DNA of 64,000 bases from an uncultured Bacteroidales bacterium (GTDB lineage: Bacteria > Bacteroidota > Bacteroidia > Bacteroidales > P3). The position numbers were made by a program, and so were the translations under genes. The stretch lies in assembly GCA_944320415.1 (NCBI GenBank), contig CALUHJ010000005.1, forward strand, positions 1 to 64,000, written 5' to 3'. Positions 34,528-45,900 of this stretch are shown piece after piece (the first letter of the stretch is position 1; every line of letters starts with the position of its first letter). The notes under the pieces are model-generated. The model was not told the DNA's origin and ran no database searches. It saw only the letters and a program-made list of their open reading frames with translations.

Positions 34528-36342
34528 ATGACCAAACTGGAATTGCTCTCACCGGCCAGAAACAGACAGACTGCAATCGCGGCAATAGATTGCGGAGCCG
34601 ACGCAGTGTATATCGGATACAAGGCTTTCGGAGCCAGAGCGGCTGCATGCAATTCCTTGAACGACATAAGGCAGGTGGTGGATTACGCTCATCCTTTCGG
34701 CGTTAAGGTTTACGTTACGATGAACACCATACTGTTCGACGATGAACTGCAACAGGCAAGGACTTGTCTTGAAGAACTTTCCTCCATAGGCGTGGATGCG
34801 GTGATAATTCAGGATATGGCTTATTTGAAACTGAATGACAGTTCCGTGTTGCTGCATGCCTCTACGCAGATGAACTCGTTCACAAAAGAAAAGGTGCGGT
34901 TTCTGTATCAAAGCGGAATAAAACGCGTGGTACTTGCAAGGGAACTGTCATTGGAACAGATAAGGCGGATACACGATTATTGTCCTCAGGTGGAAATAGA
35001 GTGTTTTGTCCACGGAGCGCTTTGTTGCGGCATAAGCGGTGAGTGTTATCTTTCGCTATATCGAACAAACCGCAGCGGCAACAGGGGAGAATGTGCCCAG
35101 TCGTGCAGAACGTCCTATACCCTTGTGAACTCTGAAGGCAGGGTATTGCAGAAGGACAGATATCTTCTTTCGACCAGAGACCTTGACGCTTCGGTTTATC
35201 TGGGTGGTATGATAGAAGCGGGCGTAAGCAGTTTCAAGATAGAGGGAAGACTCAAGGATGAGAATTATGTCAGGAACGTTACGGCCCATTACAACAGGTT
35301 GCTGAATGAATACATAGCCTCACACCGGGGGTATGAACGGGCTTCATGCGGCAGGACGGACATAAGGTTCGAGCCCGATGTGGAAAGGAGTTTCAACCGT
35401 GGATTTACAACATTTTATCTTGGCGGACGAAAGGAAAGAACAGGCAACATATTTTCCACAAAAAGCATGGGAAAGCATGTGGGAGAAGTTTTGGAGTCGG
35501 AGGGCAGGACACTGAAACTGAAGACAAGGGAAAGATTCGCCTGCGGAGACGGTCTGGTGTTTCTGAACGGCAAGGGAGAATTGGAAGGCTTGATGGTAAA
35601 CGGTGTAAATGGCAATGTGATAGAGTTGAACAAGGCGGTGAGAATACCCGTGGGGACGGCATTGTACAGAAACAGGGACACGGATTTTGAAAAAGCATTG
35701 GCAAAGGGTGCGGGTGCAAGAAAACTTGAGGTGGATATGTTTCTCGGCAAAGGGAAACTGCGTGTAAGGGATATGCGGGGCAATGAAGTTGAGGTTGAAA
35801 CGGGAGACGGACTGTCTTTGGCAAGGAATGTGGAGGATTATGAGAAGAAACTCGGGGAGCAGCTCGGCAAGACGGGGGATACCATTTTTGCCCTGAGGAA
35901 TTTTTCCTATACAGATGACCGCAGATACTTTTTTACAATCTCTGGTTTGAACGCTTTGCGACGCAGGGCTTTGGAACTTCTGTACGACAAGATTAAGGCG
36001 GATTATCGTGTGGAGAAACAACCGAAGGTGGATTTTGATGTCCCGTATGTGGATTCAAGTGTGGATTACAGAGCCAACGTGAGCAACATGCTGTCCGAAA
36101 AATTCTATTCCGACAAGGGCGTGAAGGTCAGGGAATATGCTTTGGAAAAGGAAATGAAAAATGGAGAAAAGGAACTGATGCGTTCACGCAACTGCATAAG
36201 GTACAACCTTGGACAGTGTCTTAAAAAAGACAGGGTGAGCAAAGAGTATTCCGGAGAACTCTTCCTTTTGGACAACAGTTACAGATACCGTTTGGAATTT
36301 GACTGTTCGAATTGTCTGATGAGCGTTTTCAGTTGTGACTGA
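34528..36342 (+). CDS. U32 peptidase-family protein (RlhA-like)
   Basis: This is a 604-residue protein. The N-terminal U32 domain starts LELLSPARNRQTAIAAIDCGADAVYIG. Its signature region is ECFVHGALCCGISGECYLSL with GECAQSC soon after, holding the conserved cysteines that bind a [4Fe-4S] cluster in characterised members. The long second part matches the DUF3656-type extension seen in RlhA, the 23S rRNA C2501 hydroxylation factor. C-terminal cysteines (FDCSNCLMSVFSC) are also present. An rRNA-modification role is thus likelier than collagenase activity. It is the last gene of the pdxJ operon. Confidence 0.85.
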   Translation: MTKLELLSPARNRQTAIAAIDCGADAVYIGYKAFGARAAACNSLNDIRQVVDYAHPFGVKVYVTMNTILFDDELQQARTCLEELSSIGVDAVIIQDMAYLKLNDSSVLLHASTQMNSFTKEKVRFLYQSGIKRVVLARELSLEQIRRIHDYCPQVEIECFVHGALCCGISGECYLSLYRTNRSGNRGECAQSCRTSYTLVNSEGRVLQKDRYLLSTRDLDASVYLGGMIEAGVSSFKIEGRLKDENYVRNVTAHYNRLLNEYIASHRGYERASCGRTDIRFEPDVERSFNRGFTTFYLGGRKERTGNIFSTKSMGKHVGEVLESEGRTLKLKTRERFACGDGLVFLNGKGELEGLMVNGVNGNVIELNKAVRIPVGTALYRNRDTDFEKALAKGAGARKLEVDMFLGKGKLRVRDMRGNEVEVETGDGLSLARNVEDYEKKLGEQLGKTGDTIFALRNFSYTDDRRYFFTISGLNALRRRALELLYDKIKADYRVEKQPKVDFDVPYVDSSVDYRANVSNMLSEKFYSDKGVKVREYALEKEMKNGEKELMRSRNCIRYNLGQCLKKDRVSKEYSGELFLLDNSYRYRLEFDCSNCLMSVFSCD

Positions 36343-36425
36343 ACTGTAATTTGATTCGGAAAAATTGTAATTTGATTCTAATTTTTTCTTTTCTGAAATC
36401 ATTTTTGTGGAATTTGATTCCGGTA
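36343..36425 (-). repeat. Dispersed repeat, copy 5
   Basis: Starts at the U32 stop codon with two AATTTGATTC modules, then TTTTTTCTTTTCTGAAATC and GGAATTTGATTCCGG. This is the reverse of the arrangement in the O-antigen ligase copy. Confidence 0.75.
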
Positions 36426-36501
36426 AAGCGTGTTTTTCAGTCGTTTGTTTTGTTTTTGGGAGAGATTTTCCGATTAGGTTTCATGATGTTGTTTTTTTTC
36501 A

Positions 36502-36509
36502 TAACTTTG
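36502..36509 (+). promoter_or_regulatory. -7 promoter element for the sdh/frd operon
   Basis: TAACTTTG followed by C lies 70 nt before the ATG of sdhC. Confidence 0.6.
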
Positions 36510-36579
36510 CAGACTTATTCATATTGTATTTGAAAAAAATATAGAACTGATTAGTCATAACGTAAAGTAAGAAAAAGAG

Positions 36580-37485
36580 ATGAGATTAGTAAAGTTAGCG
36601 TCTGTTACAAAAAAGATTACCATTGCGGCAGTCGGGGCGTTCCTGTTGGTCTTTCTGCCGATGCACATGGGTTTGAACCTCTGTATAATAAGGGATGACG
36701 GGGGTGAATGGTACAGAAATGTATGCCATTTCATGGGTACGAACTGGATAGTGAAGATTTTCGAACTGGTGCTTTTGGCCTGTTGTTTGCTTCACATTGT
36801 TGTAGGTGTGTTGCTTACGATAGAGAATTACATGGCCAGACCTGTTCGCTATCAGGTGCCTTCAAGAACCAAGACACATTTCGGTTCGAAATACATGATT
36901 TGGACGGGAGGCTTGGTATTCTGTTTTCTGGTACTTCACTTTATCAATTTTTACTTTGTAAAATACGATTTGGTCGAGGGCGTTTATACGGTCAAGACCG
37001 AGAAACTTCAGATGCACATTCAGGACAGGGCCATGGATTTGCAGAAATCCTTTGACGAGGGCAAGATAGGCCAGGAAGAATTGAGTGAAAAGATGATGGG
37101 ACTGCAGATGGAATACCTTTCGTTTTTCCAGTTGATGCAGACGGGACAGCCTGCTGAAAAATTGTCGAGAGACGGACAGGAGTTGGTTAATCTTGACAGA
37201 AAGAGTCTTGAGGCTTTTGTAGGAAAGGATTTCAAGGATTATGAACCTGATTTTTACACCATGTGCAACAATCTGTTCAAGGACAGAACTTATTCGTTGA
37301 TATACATATTGGCTTTGATTGTATTGGGAATACATCTGTTCCATGCGGTCAATTCCATTTTCCAGACTTTCGGTTTGAATCACAGGAAATACAACGGTGC
37401 GATAGAGATGTTTGCCGTGATATATGCAATACTTATTCCGGTAGGATTTGCGGTTGTTCCGTTCTATGTGATGTTTGTCAGATAA
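36580..37485 (+). CDS. sdhC: Succinate dehydrogenase/fumarate reductase cytochrome b subunit
   Basis: This 301-residue subunit anchors the complex and carries heme b and quinone sites. It has five hydrophobic segments (about 14-32, 57-80, 105-128, 242-262, 276-298). Heme-ligand histidines are likely in FLPMHMGLNL, LLHIVVG and LGIHLFHAVNSIF. Family members are usually about 220-230 residues. The surplus is a charged helical insert between segments 3 and 4 (about 130-235), including AMDLQKSFDEGKIGQEELSE. It is the first gene of the three-gene operon. Confidence 0.88.
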   Translation: MRLVKLASVTKKITIAAVGAFLLVFLPMHMGLNLCIIRDDGGEWYRNVCHFMGTNWIVKIFELVLLACCLLHIVVGVLLTIENYMARPVRYQVPSRTKTHFGSKYMIWTGGLVFCFLVLHFINFYFVKYDLVEGVYTVKTEKLQMHIQDRAMDLQKSFDEGKIGQEELSEKMMGLQMEYLSFFQLMQTGQPAEKLSRDGQELVNLDRKSLEAFVGKDFKDYEPDFYTMCNNLFKDRTYSLIYILALIVLGIHLFHAVNSIFQTFGLNHRKYNGAIEMFAVIYAILIPVGFAVVPFYVMFVR

Positions 37486-37518
37486 ATTTAGTAAAGAACA
37501 AAAAAGAAATAATAAGAT

Positions 37519-39456
37519 ATGGTGACTCTTAATTCCAAAATTCCGCAAGGACCTCTTGCAGAGAAATGGACAAGATATAAGGCTGATCAGAAATTGGTCA
37601 ATCCTGCGAATAAAAGGAAACTTGACGTAATAGTTGTCGGAACGGGATTGGCAGGAGCTTCTGCGGCGGCTTCATTGGGAGCGTTGGGTTTCAATGTTAA
37701 GATATTCTGCATTTCGGACTCTCCTCGCAGGGCTCATTCCATAGCGGCGCAGGGCGGTATAAATGCAGCCAAGAATTATCCAAACGACGGTGACAGTATA
37801 GGCCGTTTGTTTTATGATACGATAAAAGGAGGTGATTACAGGGCGAGAGAAGCCAATGTTTACCGTTTGGCCGAAGTAAGCAGCAATATAATAGACCAGT
37901 GTGTTGCTCAAGGGGTTCCTTTTGCGAGGGATTACGCTGGCATGTTGGACAACCGTTCATTCGGAGGAGCTCAGGTCAGTCGTACGTTTTATGCCAAGGG
38001 ACAGACGGGTCAGCAGCTTTTGTTGGGTGCTTATTCCGCATTGTCCAAGGAAATAAAGGCGGGAAGCGTCAAGATGTATCACAGAAAGGAGATGATGGAT
38101 CTTGTCGTTGTTGACGGCAAGGCAAGGGGAATAATAACGAGGGATTTGCAAACAGGTAAGCTTGAGCGTTGGTTCGGACATGCGGTCATTGTTGCGACGG
38201 GAGGTTACGGCAATGTCTATTATCTTTCAACCAATGCCATGAACTCCAACGGTTCTGCGGCATGGCAGTGCTACAAGAGGGGTGCTTGTTTTGCCAATCC
38301 TTGTTATGTTCAGATACATCCTACGTGTATACCTGTTCATGGCGACTATCAGTCAAAACTGACTTTGATGAGTGAGAGTCTGCGTAATGACGGAAGGATA
38401 TGGGTTCCAAAAAAGAAGGAAGACGCTGAGGCGATAAGGGCTGGCAAACTTAAACCTACTGACATAGCCGAGCAGGACAGGGACTATTATTTGGAGAGAC
38501 GTTATCCTGCATTCGGGAATCTTGTTCCTCGAGACATAGCTTCGCGGGCTGCAAAGGAACGTTGTGATGCCGGTTACGGAGTCGGCTCAGGTCAAGCTGT
38601 GTATCTAGATTTCAAGGATGCTATAGAGAGATTGGGAAAAGACAAGGTGGAGGCTCGTTACGGCAATCTGTTCCAGATGTATGAGAAGATAGTGGATCAG
38701 AATCCGTATCAAACGCCTATGATGATATATCCTGCGGTTCATTATACAATGGGAGGATTGTGGGTTGACTATGAATTGCAGACAACTATAGAAGGATTAT
38801 TTGCGGCAGGAGAAGCCAATTTTTCGGATCATGGAGCCAACCGTTTGGGAGCTTCGGCTTTGATGCAGGGATTGGCGGATGGTTATTTCGTATTGCCGTA
38901 TACGATTCAAAATTACTTGTCAAAGGAAATTTACAATGCGCCAATACCTACGACGGTTGCTGAATTTGATATGGCGGAACAGGCTGTCAGGGAAAAGATA
39001 CAGAAACTCATGTCCATAAAGGGAGAAAAGAGTGTTGATACATTCCAGAAAGAATTGGGTCATATCATGTGGGAATATGTCGGAATGGGCAGAACAAAGG
39101 AAGGATTGGAAAAGGCGATACCGATGATTCAGCAGTTGAGGAAGGAGTTTTGGGAAAATGTCCGTATAGTAGGGGAAGAAAATACCATGAATCCTGAATT
39201 GGAAAAAGCGATAAGGCTTTCCGACCATTTGGAACTTGCGGAGCTTATAGCAAGAGATGCTTTGCAGAGAGAGGAAAGCTGTGGAGGACATTTCCGTGAA
39301 GAACACCAGACGGAGGAAGGTGAGGCAAAAAGGGACGATGAACATTTTATGTTTGTCGGAGCCTGGGAATACAAGGGTGAAAATCAGGAACCCGAACTTC
39401 ACAAAGAGGATTTGAATTACGAATTTATAAAAGTTCAACAAAGAAATTACAAGTAA
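37519..39456 (+). CDS. sdhA: Succinate dehydrogenase/fumarate reductase flavoprotein
   Basis: This 645-residue FAD subunit interconverts succinate and fumarate. The dinucleotide-binding motif is [19 protein letters not shown]. The covalent-FAD histidine lies in [14 protein letters not shown]. The catalytic region includes QIHPTCIP and [15 protein letters not shown], and [20 protein letters not shown] is the capping/FAD signature. In an anaerobe with hydrogenase it probably works mainly as fumarate reductase (inference). One base separates its stop from the sdhB ATG. Confidence 0.95.
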   Translation: MVTLNSKIPQGPLAEKWTRYKADQKLVNPANKRKLDVIVVGTGLAGASAAASLGALGFNVKIFCISDSPRRAHSIAAQGGINAAKNYPNDGDSIGRLFYDTIKGGDYRAREANVYRLAEVSSNIIDQCVAQGVPFARDYAGMLDNRSFGGAQVSRTFYAKGQTGQQLLLGAYSALSKEIKAGSVKMYHRKEMMDLVVVDGKARGIITRDLQTGKLERWFGHAVIVATGGYGNVYYLSTNAMNSNGSAAWQCYKRGACFANPCYVQIHPTCIPVHGDYQSKLTLMSESLRNDGRIWVPKKKEDAEAIRAGKLKPTDIAEQDRDYYLERRYPAFGNLVPRDIASRAAKERCDAGYGVGSGQAVYLDFKDAIERLGKDKVEARYGNLFQMYEKIVDQNPYQTPMMIYPAVHYTMGGLWVDYELQTTIEGLFAAGEANFSDHGANRLGASALMQGLADGYFVLPYTIQNYLSKEIYNAPIPTTVAEFDMAEQAVREKIQKLMSIKGEKSVDTFQKELGHIMWEYVGMGRTKEGLEKAIPMIQQLRKEFWENVRIVGEENTMNPELEKAIRLSDHLELAELIARDALQREESCGGHFREEHQTEEGEAKRDDEHFMFVGAWEYKGENQEPELHKEDLNYEFIKVQQRNYK

Positions 39457-39457
39457 G

Positions 39458-40207
39458 ATGAATTTGACTTTGAAGATTTGGCGTCAGGAGAATGCAAAGG
39501 CAAAGGGACGCTTTGAAACATATAAATTGGAGAATATTTCGCCCGACTGTTCTTTTTTGGAGATGTTGGACATTTTGAACGAACAACTGGTAAACAAACT
39601 TGCCCATCCGGTATGTTTTGACAATGATTGCAGGGAAGGAATATGCGGAATGTGCGGTCTTTACATAAACGGACGTCCTCACGGACCTGATGATGGTGTT
39701 ACGACATGTCAGTTGCATATGAGAAGGTTTAAGGATGGTGACACCATAGTTATAGAACCTTGGAGAGCCAAACCGTTTCCTATAATCAAGGATTTGGTGG
39801 TTGATCGTTCCGCATTCGACAAGATAATACAGGAAGGCGGTTATATTTCAGTGACAACCGGTGGTGTTCCTGACGGAAATGCTATACCTATTCCAAAGAA
39901 GAATGCGGATGAAGCAATGGATTCGGCTGCATGTATAGGATGCGGAGCTTGTGTTGCAGCATGTAAGAATGCCTCTGCCATGTTGTTTGTATCCGCAAAG
40001 GTTTCCCAATTGACCTTGTTGCCACAAGGCAAGCCGGAAGCGGCCAAAAGAGTTCAGGCAATGGTGGCAAAGATGGATGAATTGGGCTTTGGAAACTGTA
40101 CGAATACCTATGCGTGTGAGGCGGAATGTCCTAAGTCCATAAAGAGAAGCAACATAGCAAGAATGAACAGAGAGTTCATTTGTGCAAAGGTTTGTTCAGA
40201 AGAATAA
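39458..40207 (+). CDS. sdhB: Succinate dehydrogenase/fumarate reductase iron-sulfur protein
   Basis: This 249-residue electron-transfer subunit has three clusters. [2Fe-2S] ligands are in [17 protein letters not shown] with a later CQLHMR, [4Fe-4S] in [13 protein letters not shown], and [3Fe-4S] in [15 protein letters not shown]. It links the flavoprotein to the cytochrome b anchor. It is the last operon gene, followed by a 12-bp hairpin terminator. Confidence 0.95.
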   Translation: MNLTLKIWRQENAKAKGRFETYKLENISPDCSFLEMLDILNEQLVNKLAHPVCFDNDCREGICGMCGLYINGRPHGPDDGVTTCQLHMRRFKDGDTIVIEPWRAKPFPIIKDLVVDRSAFDKIIQEGGYISVTTGGVPDGNAIPIPKKNADEAMDSAACIGCGACVAACKNASAMLFVSAKVSQLTLLPQGKPEAAKRVQAMVAKMDELGFGNCTNTYACEAECPKSIKRSNIARMNREFICAKVCSEE

Positions 40208-40230
40208 TAAATATGTTTGACAATACCATG

Positions 40231-40258
40231 AGAGGGAATTTCCCTGGAAATTCCCTCT
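40231..40258 (+). terminator. Terminator hairpin after sdhB
   Basis: AGAGGGAATTTC (40231-40242) pairs perfectly with GAAATTCCCTCT (40247-40258) over CCTG. The T tract after it is weak. Confidence 0.7.
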
Positions 40259-40295
40259 TCGTTGGTATTTATCACCGAAAACGTAGAAACAATAC

Positions 40296-41309
40296 ATGGA
40301 AAAACTTAGTTTGAGAGAATCTCTGATGTATCTTTTACGTCACAAGAAGATTCTAATTGCGACGTTCGTTATATCCGCATTGGTTTCAGCAGGTCTCAGT
40401 TTGCTTCTACCCAATTACTACAAGGCACAGGTAATGCTTTTGCCAAGTGATACCAATTCCATTTCAAAAGGTATTTTAAGCCAGATGGATAATGTGGATC
40501 CGATGAATTACGGTGGTGCGAAGGATTGCGAATACATATTGGATATTATCACAAGTGGCAGGGTTGTTGGTGCGGCTTGTGTCAAGTTCGACCTTGCAAA
40601 ACATTACGGAATCGAAGCCGAAGGAGAAGAACTCAATGAAAAGCTGGGAAGGAAACTGTTTAACAACATAAAGGCCAAAAGAACGGAAAATCTTGCTGTA
40701 AAGTTGACGGTATGGGATACAGATCCGGTATATGCGGCCAACATAGCCAACTTCATGGCAAGGGAAGTAAGTGTGGTGCGCAATGAGATTAAGAAGGAAA
40801 AGGCCGATTCCATTTGTGCCACATTGGAACGCTCGAGAAAGGAAATAATGGTGAAAATAAATGTCATGTCAGACAGTCTGGCCAAAATCAGCAAGGAGTA
40901 CGGAGTGTACAATCCTGAAGGAATCAGTGAAAGGTTTGCAACCGAGTGGTCCAAACAGGTGGCATCCGGAAATCAGGCTGCGGTCGCACGTCTTGAGGCC
41001 AAAATGTCGGAAATAGGAGAAAAGGGTGAAAGAATAGACAACATAAAAACCCAGCTTGACAATTACATGGAAACACTTAAACACTGGAATACACAACTCG
41101 AAAAGGCAAAACTGGACAGAGCGGCCGAAATACCGACAGAGTTTATAGTGGAATATGCAACCCCTTCATTTTTCAAGGACAAGCCTAAAAGATCCGTGAT
41201 AGTCCTTGTTTCGGCAATATCGTGCACGCTTCTGGCATTGTTTATTTTGATAATAAGGGATAAATTGAACGGTAGCAAGAACGGTAATGAAGTTGCTGCA
41301 ACGGCCTAA
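40296..41309 (+). CDS. Wzz-type polysaccharide chain-length/export protein
   Basis: This 337-residue inner membrane protein has one transmembrane helix near each end (about 20-40 and 295-320). They enclose a large periplasmic coiled-coil domain. This is the layout of Wzz/GumC polysaccharide copolymerases, which set O-antigen or capsule chain length. It lacks a cytoplasmic tyrosine-kinase domain. Its last 23 nt overlap the O-antigen ligase gene, so the pair is coupled. No glycosyltransferase cluster is adjacent. Confidence 0.85.
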   Translation: MEKLSLRESLMYLLRHKKILIATFVISALVSAGLSLLLPNYYKAQVMLLPSDTNSISKGILSQMDNVDPMNYGGAKDCEYILDIITSGRVVGAACVKFDLAKHYGIEAEGEELNEKLGRKLFNNIKAKRTENLAVKLTVWDTDPVYAANIANFMAREVSVVRNEIKKEKADSICATLERSRKEIMVKINVMSDSLAKISKEYGVYNPEGISERFATEWSKQVASGNQAAVARLEAKMSEIGEKGERIDNIKTQLDNYMETLKHWNTQLEKAKLDRAAEIPTEFIVEYATPSFFKDKPKRSVIVLVSAISCTLLALFILIIRDKLNGSKNGNEVAATA

Positions 41310-42873
41310 GGAAATAGTATCGGAATTGTTCGGGACTCTGAGTCTTTGCTGGCAGAAACAGAAGGAAACAACTAAAGGTGCAATACTGACTTTTGTTTTG
41401 TGCGCAGTTTTCATTGCAGCAGGTTACTATTGCATAACTTATGAGTATTATGCCATCGCTTTTCTTCCACTCGCATTGCTTGTTTTGCTCTTTGTGCTTT
41501 TCAAATTCAAGTACGCTCTTCTGCTCGTTGCCTTTGCAGTACCTTTGTCGATAGACATGCAGTTCGGAGAGTCGGCACTAAGTCTGCCTTCCGAAGTTTT
41601 GTTGATATTGATAACTCTGTTGTTCTTGTGGCAGGCGTTTTTCAAGTCGGAATACGATATCCGTATTTTGAGAAATCCCGTAAGTCTGTTTTTGATTCTG
41701 GGTTTGTCGTGGACGCTTGTAACGTCCTTTTTCAGCGAAATACCGCTTGCATCCTTTAAATACCTGCTTTCCAAACTGTGGTTTGTCATACCTTGTTATT
41801 TTCTGTGCGTTACCCTTGTCAAGGGAGTTTCGGGCATAAGGATGTTCTATATAGCCCATTCCCTGTCGTTCGTTGCCGTTATAGTCTACAGTACGTTTTC
41901 ATTGCTGACAGAAGGAGTGGAACTATCGACGGCACATTATGTAATGCAGCCTTTTTACAATGATCATACTGCTTACGGGGCAATACTTGCGCTTTGGTTT
42001 CCCTTGTCGCTTTATTTTTCTTTTTCTGACAGGAAAGTATGTCCCAATGTGTATTACAGGGTATTGTTCGTTTTGATAAGCCTGTTTGTCCTTCTCGGTT
42101 TCGTATTGTCGTATTCGAGGGCGGCATGGTTGAGCATGTTTGGAGCGATAGGCGTATTCGTTCTGGTGAAGATGAGGATGAAGCTGAAGACTTTCCTTGT
42201 TCTTTCAGGTTCATGTATTCTGATATTGCTCGTTTTCTGGAACTCGATAGTAGGCTTTTTGCAGGGAAACGAACAGGATTCATCGGGTAACATAGCCGAA
42301 CATATAACTTCCATGACCAACATTTCAACCGATGCCTCCAACGTTGAAAGACTTAACCGCTGGGCATGTGCATTGCTCATGTTCAAGGACAGTCCTGTCG
42401 TAGGCCTTGGTCCCGGCACTTACCAGTTTCTTTATTCGGGTTATCAGAAATCGGCAAACCTTACCATAATAAGCACGGACAGCGGAGACTTGGGAAGCAC
42501 GCACAGCGAGTATCTTAAACCTCTTTCGGAGGAAGGCTTTCCTGGCATGCTGTTTGTTATATGTCTTTTCATCTCCACAATATTTGTGGGTATAAGAGCG
42601 TATAACAGAACGGAGGACAAGGCTTTGGCCAATGCTGCTCTGTTTTTGACCATGTCCTTGTGCACATATTATGTCCATGCTCTTATGAACAATTTTCTGG
42701 AAACGGAAAAACTGTCAGTGCCTTTTTGGTGCATGACGGCAATGACGGTTGCGATAGACGTGTATGCAAAGAAGAAGAAAACGGAATCAAATTCCATCAA
42801 AATGGATTCAGAAAAGAAAAAAATCTTTTCAGAAAAGAAAAAATTAGAATCAAGTTCCGGTAAATCGGAATAA
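41287..42873 (+). CDS. O-antigen ligase/polymerase (Wzy/WaaL family)
   Basis: This 528-residue polytopic membrane protein has about 11-12 helices. The family signature lies in the long periplasmic loop, with SYSRAAWLSMFG, RLNRWACALLMFKDSPVVGLGPGTYQ and the histidine-bearing GSTHSEYLKPLSEEGFPGM. It either polymerises O-units or ligates glycan to lipid A-core; the two cannot be separated by sequence. Its last 31 residues (about 498-528), beginning TESNSIKMDSEKKKIFSEKK, are translated from the dispersed repeat (copy 6) and form a highly charged cytoplasmic tail that the family does not need. secA follows 39 nt later. Confidence 0.87.
   Translation: MKLLQRPKEIVSELFGTLSLCWQKQKETTKGAILTFVLCAVFIAAGYYCITYEYYAIAFLPLALLVLLFVLFKFKYALLLVAFAVPLSIDMQFGESALSLPSEVLLILITLLFLWQAFFKSEYDIRILRNPVSLFLILGLSWTLVTSFFSEIPLASFKYLLSKLWFVIPCYFLCVTLVKGVSGIRMFYIAHSLSFVAVIVYSTFSLLTEGVELSTAHYVMQPFYNDHTAYGAILALWFPLSLYFSFSDRKVCPNVYYRVLFVLISLFVLLGFVLSYSRAAWLSMFGAIGVFVLVKMRMKLKTFLVLSGSCILILLVFWNSIVGFLQGNEQDSSGNIAEHITSMTNISTDASNVERLNRWACALLMFKDSPVVGLGPGTYQFLYSGYQKSANLTIISTDSGDLGSTHSEYLKPLSEEGFPGMLFVICLFISTIFVGIRAYNRTEDKALANAALFLTMSLCTYYVHALMNNFLETEKLSVPFWCMTAMTVAIDVYAKKKKTESNSIKMDSEKKKIFSEKKKLESSSGKSE
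42778..42872 (+). repeat. Dispersed repeat, copy 6 (translated)
   Basis: Modules in order: GGAATCAAATTCCATCAAAA, GGATTCAGAAAAGAAAAAAA, TTCAGAAAAGAAAAAATT and AGAATCAAGTTCCGG. The whole copy lies inside the 3' end of the O-antigen ligase frame and ends at its stop codon. Confidence 0.85.
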
Positions 42874-42912
42874 GAAGACGATAAGTCGGAATGGAAAACA
42901 AATGATATAAAT

Positions 42913-45900
42913 ATGGCAAATTTTTTAACGAAGTTGTTCGGGAGCAAGTCTCAGAGGGATTTGAGGGAACTGACTCCCATAATGAATGAATGCCTTGCGG
43001 CCTATGATAAAATCAAAACCTTGTCAAACGATGAGTTGAGGGCCAAAACTGCGGAATTCAAGCAGATAATAAGGCAGTCGGTAGAGACGGAACAGAAGCA
43101 GCTTGACGCCTTGAAGGCAAGGGTTGAGAACGAGATAGACATGGATGTGGAAGAAAAGCAGAAGATCTACACCCAGATAGAGGAGTTGGACAAGAAGATA
43201 TACGAGAGTACCCAATCCGTTTTGAACAGGTTGCTTCCCGAGGCTTTCGCCGTTGTGAAGGATACGGCAAGACGGTTTACCGAAAACGAGAAGGTTGAGG
43301 TTACGGCCACCGAATACGACAAATACCTTTCCACCGTCAAGGACAATGTCAACATAGTCGGAGACAAGGCTTATTATGACAACAGCTGGATGGCCGGAGG
43401 CACGATGATAAAATGGAACATGGTTCATTACGACGTGCAGATAATAGGAGGAACGGTTTTGCATCAGGGAAAGATAGCGGAGATGGCTACCGGAGAGGGA
43501 AAAACCCTTGTTGCAACCTTGCCGATTTATCTTAATGCTTTGCCCGGAAAGGGAGTCCATGTGGTGACTGTAAACGACTATCTTGCAAAGCGAGACAGCG
43601 AGTGGATGGGAATGCTGTTCGAGTTCCACGGCTTGAGCGTTGACTGCATCGACAAGCACGAACCTAATTCGGAAGAAAGGCGCAAGGCCTACAATGCCGA
43701 CATCACCTACGGTACAAACAACGAATTCGGCTTCGACTATTTGAGGGATAATATGTGCAGCAACACCAAGGAAATAGTCCAAAGGGAACACAATTATGCG
43801 ATAGTCGATGAGGTCGATTCGGTTTTGATAGATGATGCGAGAACGCCTTTGATTATTTCGGGACCTACGCCCAAGGGGGATGATCAGGAATTCGAGCGTT
43901 TCTGTCCGGTGATAGAGAAGATATACAATGCCCAAAGACAGTTGGTCACTCAAATATTGGCTGATGCCAAAAAGTGTTTGGCACCCGGTCATACTTCGGA
44001 ACAGGAAAGGGAAGGAGGCGTTCTGTTGCTCAGGGCCCATCACGGTTTGCCCAAGAACAAGGCGTTGATCAAGTTTCTTTCGGAACCGGGCATGAAGGCC
44101 TTGATGTTGAAGACGGAGAACTTTTACATGCAGGATCAGAGCAAGGAGATGCATGTGATTGACGACGAACTGTATTTTGTGATAGAGGAACAGCACAATT
44201 CGATAGAACTTACGGAAAAGGGTATGGACTATCTTGCCGCATTGGGAGAGGATCCAAAGTTCTTCATGTTGCCTGATGTGGGAAGCGAAATAGCGGAACT
44301 GGAAAAGGAAACGCTGACACCGGAGGAGAAAGCGGAGAAAAAGGACAGGATAATGCAGAACTTTGCCGTTCAGTCCGACAGGGTTCATACCATAAACCAG
44401 TTGATGAAAGCCTATGCCTTGTTTGAGAACAACGTTGAGTACGTTGTGATAAACAATCAGGTGAAGATAGTCGATGAACAGACGGGTCGTATCATGGAGG
44501 GCAGACGTTATTCCGACGGTTTGCATCAGGCGATAGAGGCGAAGGAGAAAGTGAAGGTTGAGGCGGCAACCCAGACATATGCTACGATTACCCTTCAGAA
44601 TTATTTCCGTATGTACTCCAAGCTTGCTGGTATGACGGGTACTGCGGAGACGGAAGCAGGCGAGTTGTGGGGCATATACAAGTTGGATGTGGTGACAATA
44701 CCTACCAATCGCCCTGTCATAAGGCATGATAACGAGGATTTGATATACAAGACCAAGAGGGAAAAGTTTGCGGCGGTGATAAACGAGGTCGAAAGGCTTA
44801 TCTCCGAACATCGTCCCGTGCTTATAGGAACGACGGATGTAGAAACCTCGGAATTGCTTTCAAAGATGCTTAAGCTAAGACATATAGACCATCAGGTCCT
44901 TAATGCCAAGCTGCACAAGAAAGAGGCGGACATCATAGCACAGGCTGGAAGGGCCGGAGCCGTTACCATAGCCACCAACATGGCAGGTAGAGGTACCGAC
45001 ATCAAGTTGCAGGAAGGAGTGAAGGAAGCGGGAGGATTGGCCATCATAGGCACGGAACGGCATGAGTCAAGGCGTGTTGACAGACAGTTGAGAGGTCGTT
45101 CGGGCCGTCAGGGTGACCCGGGAAGCAGCCAGTTCTTTGTTTCGCTGGAAGACAAGTTGATGCGACTGTTCGGTTCCGACAGAATGGTCAAGGTTATGGA
45201 CCGACTCGGATTGAAGGAAGGGGAAGTCATTCAACATTCAATGATGACCAAGAGCATAGAAAGGGCGCAACGCAAGGTCGAAGAAAACAATTACGGAATA
45301 AGAAAGAGACTTCTGGAATATGATGACGTGATGAACAACCAGAGAACCGTCATTTATACCAAGCGTCGTAATGCTCTGTATGGAGACAAGCTGGCAATAG
45401 ATATTTCAAATATGATTTATGACACCTTGAGTGTGCTTGTATCCGATTACAGGAGCGATTACGAGGGGCTTTCTCTGGAATTCATAAAGATATGCGGCTA
45501 TGAGTGCCCGATAGATGAGACAACCTTCAACCGCAACAGGGCAAAGGACAATGTGGACTTGTTGTATCAGAGTGTTTATCCTCACTATAAGGAAAGGATG
45601 GCGAACCTTTCGCGTCTTGCTTTCCCGTTTGTGAAAAACATATACGAGGCAAAGAGTTACAGATACGAAAACATAGCCTTTCCGATTACGGACGGAAAAA
45701 AGACGATAACGGCAATAGCTCCAATAGAGAAGTCCTACACGACCGAGGGTAAGGAAATAGCATTGTCTATTGAGAAAAGCATCACTCTACAGATAATAGA
45801 CAACGCATGGAAGGAACACCTTAGGGAGCTGGATGACTTGAAACAGTCAGTACAAAACGCTTCGTATGAACAGAAGGACCCGTTGCTGATATACAAGTTC

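Noticed and set aside
35344-36021. Long minus-strand frames opposite the U32 gene, and similar ones opposite secA and the PorE-like gene
   Set aside because: They are antisense shadows of well-supported genes, caused by codon bias, with no domain content.
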